Shown: in pieces, positions 5,141 through 7,233 of the stretch
Layout of the letters: every line of letters starts with the position of its first letter
Position numbering within the stretch: position 1 is the first letter of the stretch
Assembly (NCBI GenBank): GCA_020852155.1
Contig: JADZBJ010000124.1
Coordinates: 1 to 7,233 of the forward strand
DNA: 7,233 nucleotides
Direction of reading: 5' to 3'
Source: Saprospiraceae bacterium
Lineage (GTDB): Bacteria > Bacteroidota > Bacteroidia > Chitinophagales > Saprospiraceae
Program-made: the position numbers and the translations under genes
Notes under the pieces: model-generated
Seen by the model: the letters and a program-made list of their open reading frames with translations, nothing else
What the model was told of the DNA's origin: nothing
Databases searched by the model: none

Positions 5141-7233
5141 ATGAGTTTGTTTCCGCACCCCGATCGCTTCGAACGTCGGCATATCGGCCCCTCAGAATCA
5201 GAAACACAAGAAATGCTCAACATCCTGAAAGTCAATACTTTGGCTGAACTCGTTGAGCAGACAGTCCCCGAAACCATTCGACTTCAAAAGCCGCTGCAAC
5301 TTCCGCCGGCACTCACCGAATTCGAATATCTTCAGGAATTAAAAAAGGCTGCCCTGAAAAATCAGGTGATGCGCAACTACATCGGCATGGGCTATTACGG
5401 CACGATTACGCCGAATGTCATCATGCGCAACCTGTTTTCCAATCCCGGCTGGTACACGCAATACACGCCTTATCAGGCTGAAATCGCGCAGGGTCGTCTC
5501 GAAAGTCTGCTGAATTTTCAGACGATGGTGACCGACATGACAGGACTGCCCATTGCCAATGCCAGTTTGCTTGATGAGGGCACTGCCGCAGCCGAGGCCA
5601 TGAATATGTTCTTTCAGGAAAAAAACAAACGCGCCAAAAAAGGAGAAGAAGTCAATGTCTTTTTCGTGGATGCTCATGTTTTCCCCCAAACCATTGATGT
5701 GTTGCGCACCCGCGCTGCCGCACATGGCATCGAACTGGAAGTGGGCGACTGGAAGACATTTGAATTTTCAGGTAAAATTTTCGGCGCATTATTGCAGTAC
5801 CCCAATGCACAGGGCAGCGTAGAAGACTATCGCGCTTTTGTTGAAAAAGCGAAAGCAAATGGCGCTTATGTTTGCGTAGCAGCCGATATCCTGTCTCTGG
5901 CGCTCCTCAAGCCGCCCGGCGAATGGGGTGCAGACGTTGCCATCGGCAATACCCAGCGCTTTGGCGTGCCCATGGGCTATGGCGGCCCGCATGCAGCCTA
6001 TTTTGCCTGCTCCGAAGATTTTAAACGCCAGATTCCAGGCCGTATCATTGGGGTGTCGGTGGATAAGCACGGCCAACGCGCGCTGCGCATGGCGCTCCAA
6101 ACCCGCGAGCAACATATCCGCCGCGAGAAAGCGACTTCCAATATCTGCACGGCTCAGGCGCTGCTGGCCAATATGGCGGCCATGTACGCCGTATATCATG
6201 GCCCAAAAGGTATTTCCGGAATTGCCCGCCGTACTTATGCGATGGCGGCTGCACTGGATTCAGCCATGACCAAAGCCGGTTTGGCTCAAACCAATCGCCG
6301 CTTTTTCGATACGCTGCGCTTTGAAATTTCCGGCGAAAAACAAGCCGCCGTACGCGCCAAAGCGGCGGCCGCGGGTTTCAATTTTTACTACGATCAAAAC
6401 GCCATTCAAATTTCCTTAGACGAAACGACTACGGAAGCCGACCTCAATGACATACTGAATGTGTTCGGTGTGGATGCGAAAGGTGCTGCCGGTAACGCTC
6501 AGTCCGGCTTGAACGAACTCAACCGCGAGTCGGATTACCTGACGCATCCCGTGTTCAGTGCTTATCATACCGAAACGGACATGATGCGCTACCTGAAACG
6601 CCTGGAAAATCGCGACTTGTCGCTGATGCACTCCATGATTTCGCTGGGTAGTTGCACCATGAAACTGAATGCTGCCACGCAAATGATTCCGGTCAGTTGG
6701 GAAAACTGGTCGAACATGCACCCGTTCATGCCGGCCAATCAGGTAAAAGGCTACGCACAAATCATCAGCGAACTGGAATCATGGCTTTGTGAAATTACAG
6801 GCTTTACTGCTTGTTCACTGCAACCCAATTCCGGTGCACAGGGCGAATACGCTGGCTTGATGGCCATTCGTGCTTACCACGAAGCGCATGGTAACAGCCA
6901 TCGAAACATTTCCCTGATCCCCTCTTCTGCACACGGTACCAACCCGGCCAGCGCTGTCATGGCAGGCATGGAAGTCGTGGTGGTGGCCTGCGACGAGCGC
7001 GGTAATATTGATGTGGCTGATTTGCGCGCCAAGGCGGAGCAACACGCCGCCAACCTGTCGTGTCTCATGGTGACTTACCCCAGCACGCACGGTGTATTTG
7101 AAACCAGCATCAAGGAAATTTGCGACATCATCCACCAGTACGGCGGTCGTGTGTACATGGATGGCGCTAATATGAACGCTCAGGTGGGCCTGACCAGTCC
7201 GGCCACCATTGGCGCGGATGTGTGCCACTTGAA
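5141..7233 (+). CDS. gcvP: Glycine dehydrogenase (decarboxylating), P-protein of the glycine cleavage system (3' end outside window)
   Basis: The frame is open from ATG 5141 to the right edge, 697 full codons of the 950-970 expected for the single-chain form. GcvP uses pyridoxal phosphate to decarboxylate glycine and passes the aminomethyl group to the lipoyl arm of GcvH, in the cytoplasm. The N-terminal part begins FPHPDRFERRHIGPSESE (4-21), followed by MRNYIGMGYYGTITPNVI (77-94) and YQAEIAQGRLESLLNFQTMV (111-130). The linker to the C-terminal half has SMISLGSCTMKLN (498-510). The cofactor region shows SSAHGTNPASA (595-605), TYPSTHGVFE (645-654) and DGANMNAQVGL (674-684). The chain breaks at DVCHL; the catalytic lysine expected in HLNLHK would be residue 701, just beyond the window. 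The fused form (not split GcvPA/GcvPB) is clear because both halves are continuous. ATG 5141 gives the standard N-terminus. No other gcv gene lies nearby and I see no glycine riboswitch in the 152 bases before the start. Confidence 0.97.
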   Translation, partial: MSLFPHPDRFERRHIGPSESETQEMLNILKVNTLAELVEQTVPETIRLQKPLQLPPALTEFEYLQELKKAALKNQVMRNYIGMGYYGTITPNVIMRNLFSNPGWYTQYTPYQAEIAQGRLESLLNFQTMVTDMTGLPIANASLLDEGTAAAEAMNMFFQEKNKRAKKGEEVNVFFVDAHVFPQTIDVLRTRAAAHGIELEVGDWKTFEFSGKIFGALLQYPNAQGSVEDYRAFVEKAKANGAYVCVAADILSLALLKPPGEWGADVAIGNTQRFGVPMGYGGPHAAYFACSEDFKRQIPGRIIGVSVDKHGQRALRMALQTREQHIRREKATSNICTAQALLANMAAMYAVYHGPKGISGIARRTYAMAAALDSAMTKAGLAQTNRRFFDTLRFEISGEKQAAVRAKAAAAGFNFYYDQNAIQISLDETTTEADLNDILNVFGVDAKGAAGNAQSGLNELNRESDYLTHPVFSAYHTETDMMRYLKRLENRDLSLMHSMISLGSCTMKLNAATQMIPVSWENWSNMHPFMPANQVKGYAQIISELESWLCEITGFTACSLQPNSGAQGEYAGLMAIRAYHEAHGNSHRNISLIPSSAHGTNPASAVMAGMEVVVVACDERGNIDVADLRAKAEQHAANLSCLMVTYPSTHGVFETSIKEICDIIHQYGGRVYMDGANMNAQVGLTSPATIGADVCHL

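Noticed and set aside
17..6391. 13-base direct repeat AATTTTTACTACG at 17-29 and 6379-6391
   Set aside because: About one such match is expected by chance in 7 kb, and both copies simply encode Asn-Phe-Tyr-Tyr in unrelated proteins.

Overview
This window looks like a piece of a Bacteroidota chromosome with roughly balanced base composition; a Saprospiria/Chitinophagia-like lineage is my guess, not something the sequence proves. Three things point to the phylum. L34 is of the Bacteroidota type and has no rnpA behind it. Genes start without Shine-Dalgarno sequences, and several are preceded by the Bacteroidota -7 box TAnnTTTG. The membrane pyrophosphatase carries the residue pattern I recall for the Flavobacterium-type enzyme.

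Layout, left to right: (1) the C-terminal 127 residues of a probable outer-membrane beta-barrel protein (1-384, +). (2) Two hairpins (391-405 and 434-469) whose T-runs lie on the minus strand, so they terminate leftward transcription. (3) rpmH for ribosomal protein L34 (526-681, -), with a good Bacteroidota promoter at 727-756. (4) A divergent MATE-family efflux transporter (841-2181, +). (5) A 253-base gap with candidate -7 boxes. (6) hppA, a membrane ion-pumping pyrophosphatase of 830 residues (2435-4927, +), with an unusual hydrophilic C-terminal tail and a strong terminator at 4951-4988. (7) gcvP, the glycine cleavage P-protein (5141 to the right edge, +), cut a few codons before its expected pyridoxal-phosphate lysine.

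The genes do not look like one pathway. Each has its own upstream gap, and two have clear terminators, so most are probably transcribed separately. They are mainly housekeeping functions: translation (L34), recovery of energy from pyrophosphate (HppA), glycine/one-carbon metabolism (GcvP), and export of small molecules (MATE).

I found no mobile element, CRISPR array, tRNA, rRNA, defence locus or new multi-gene system. The points most worth a second look are in HppA: the position of its coupling glutamate, and its roughly 115-residue C-terminal extension. No gene-free stretch exceeds 300 bases.
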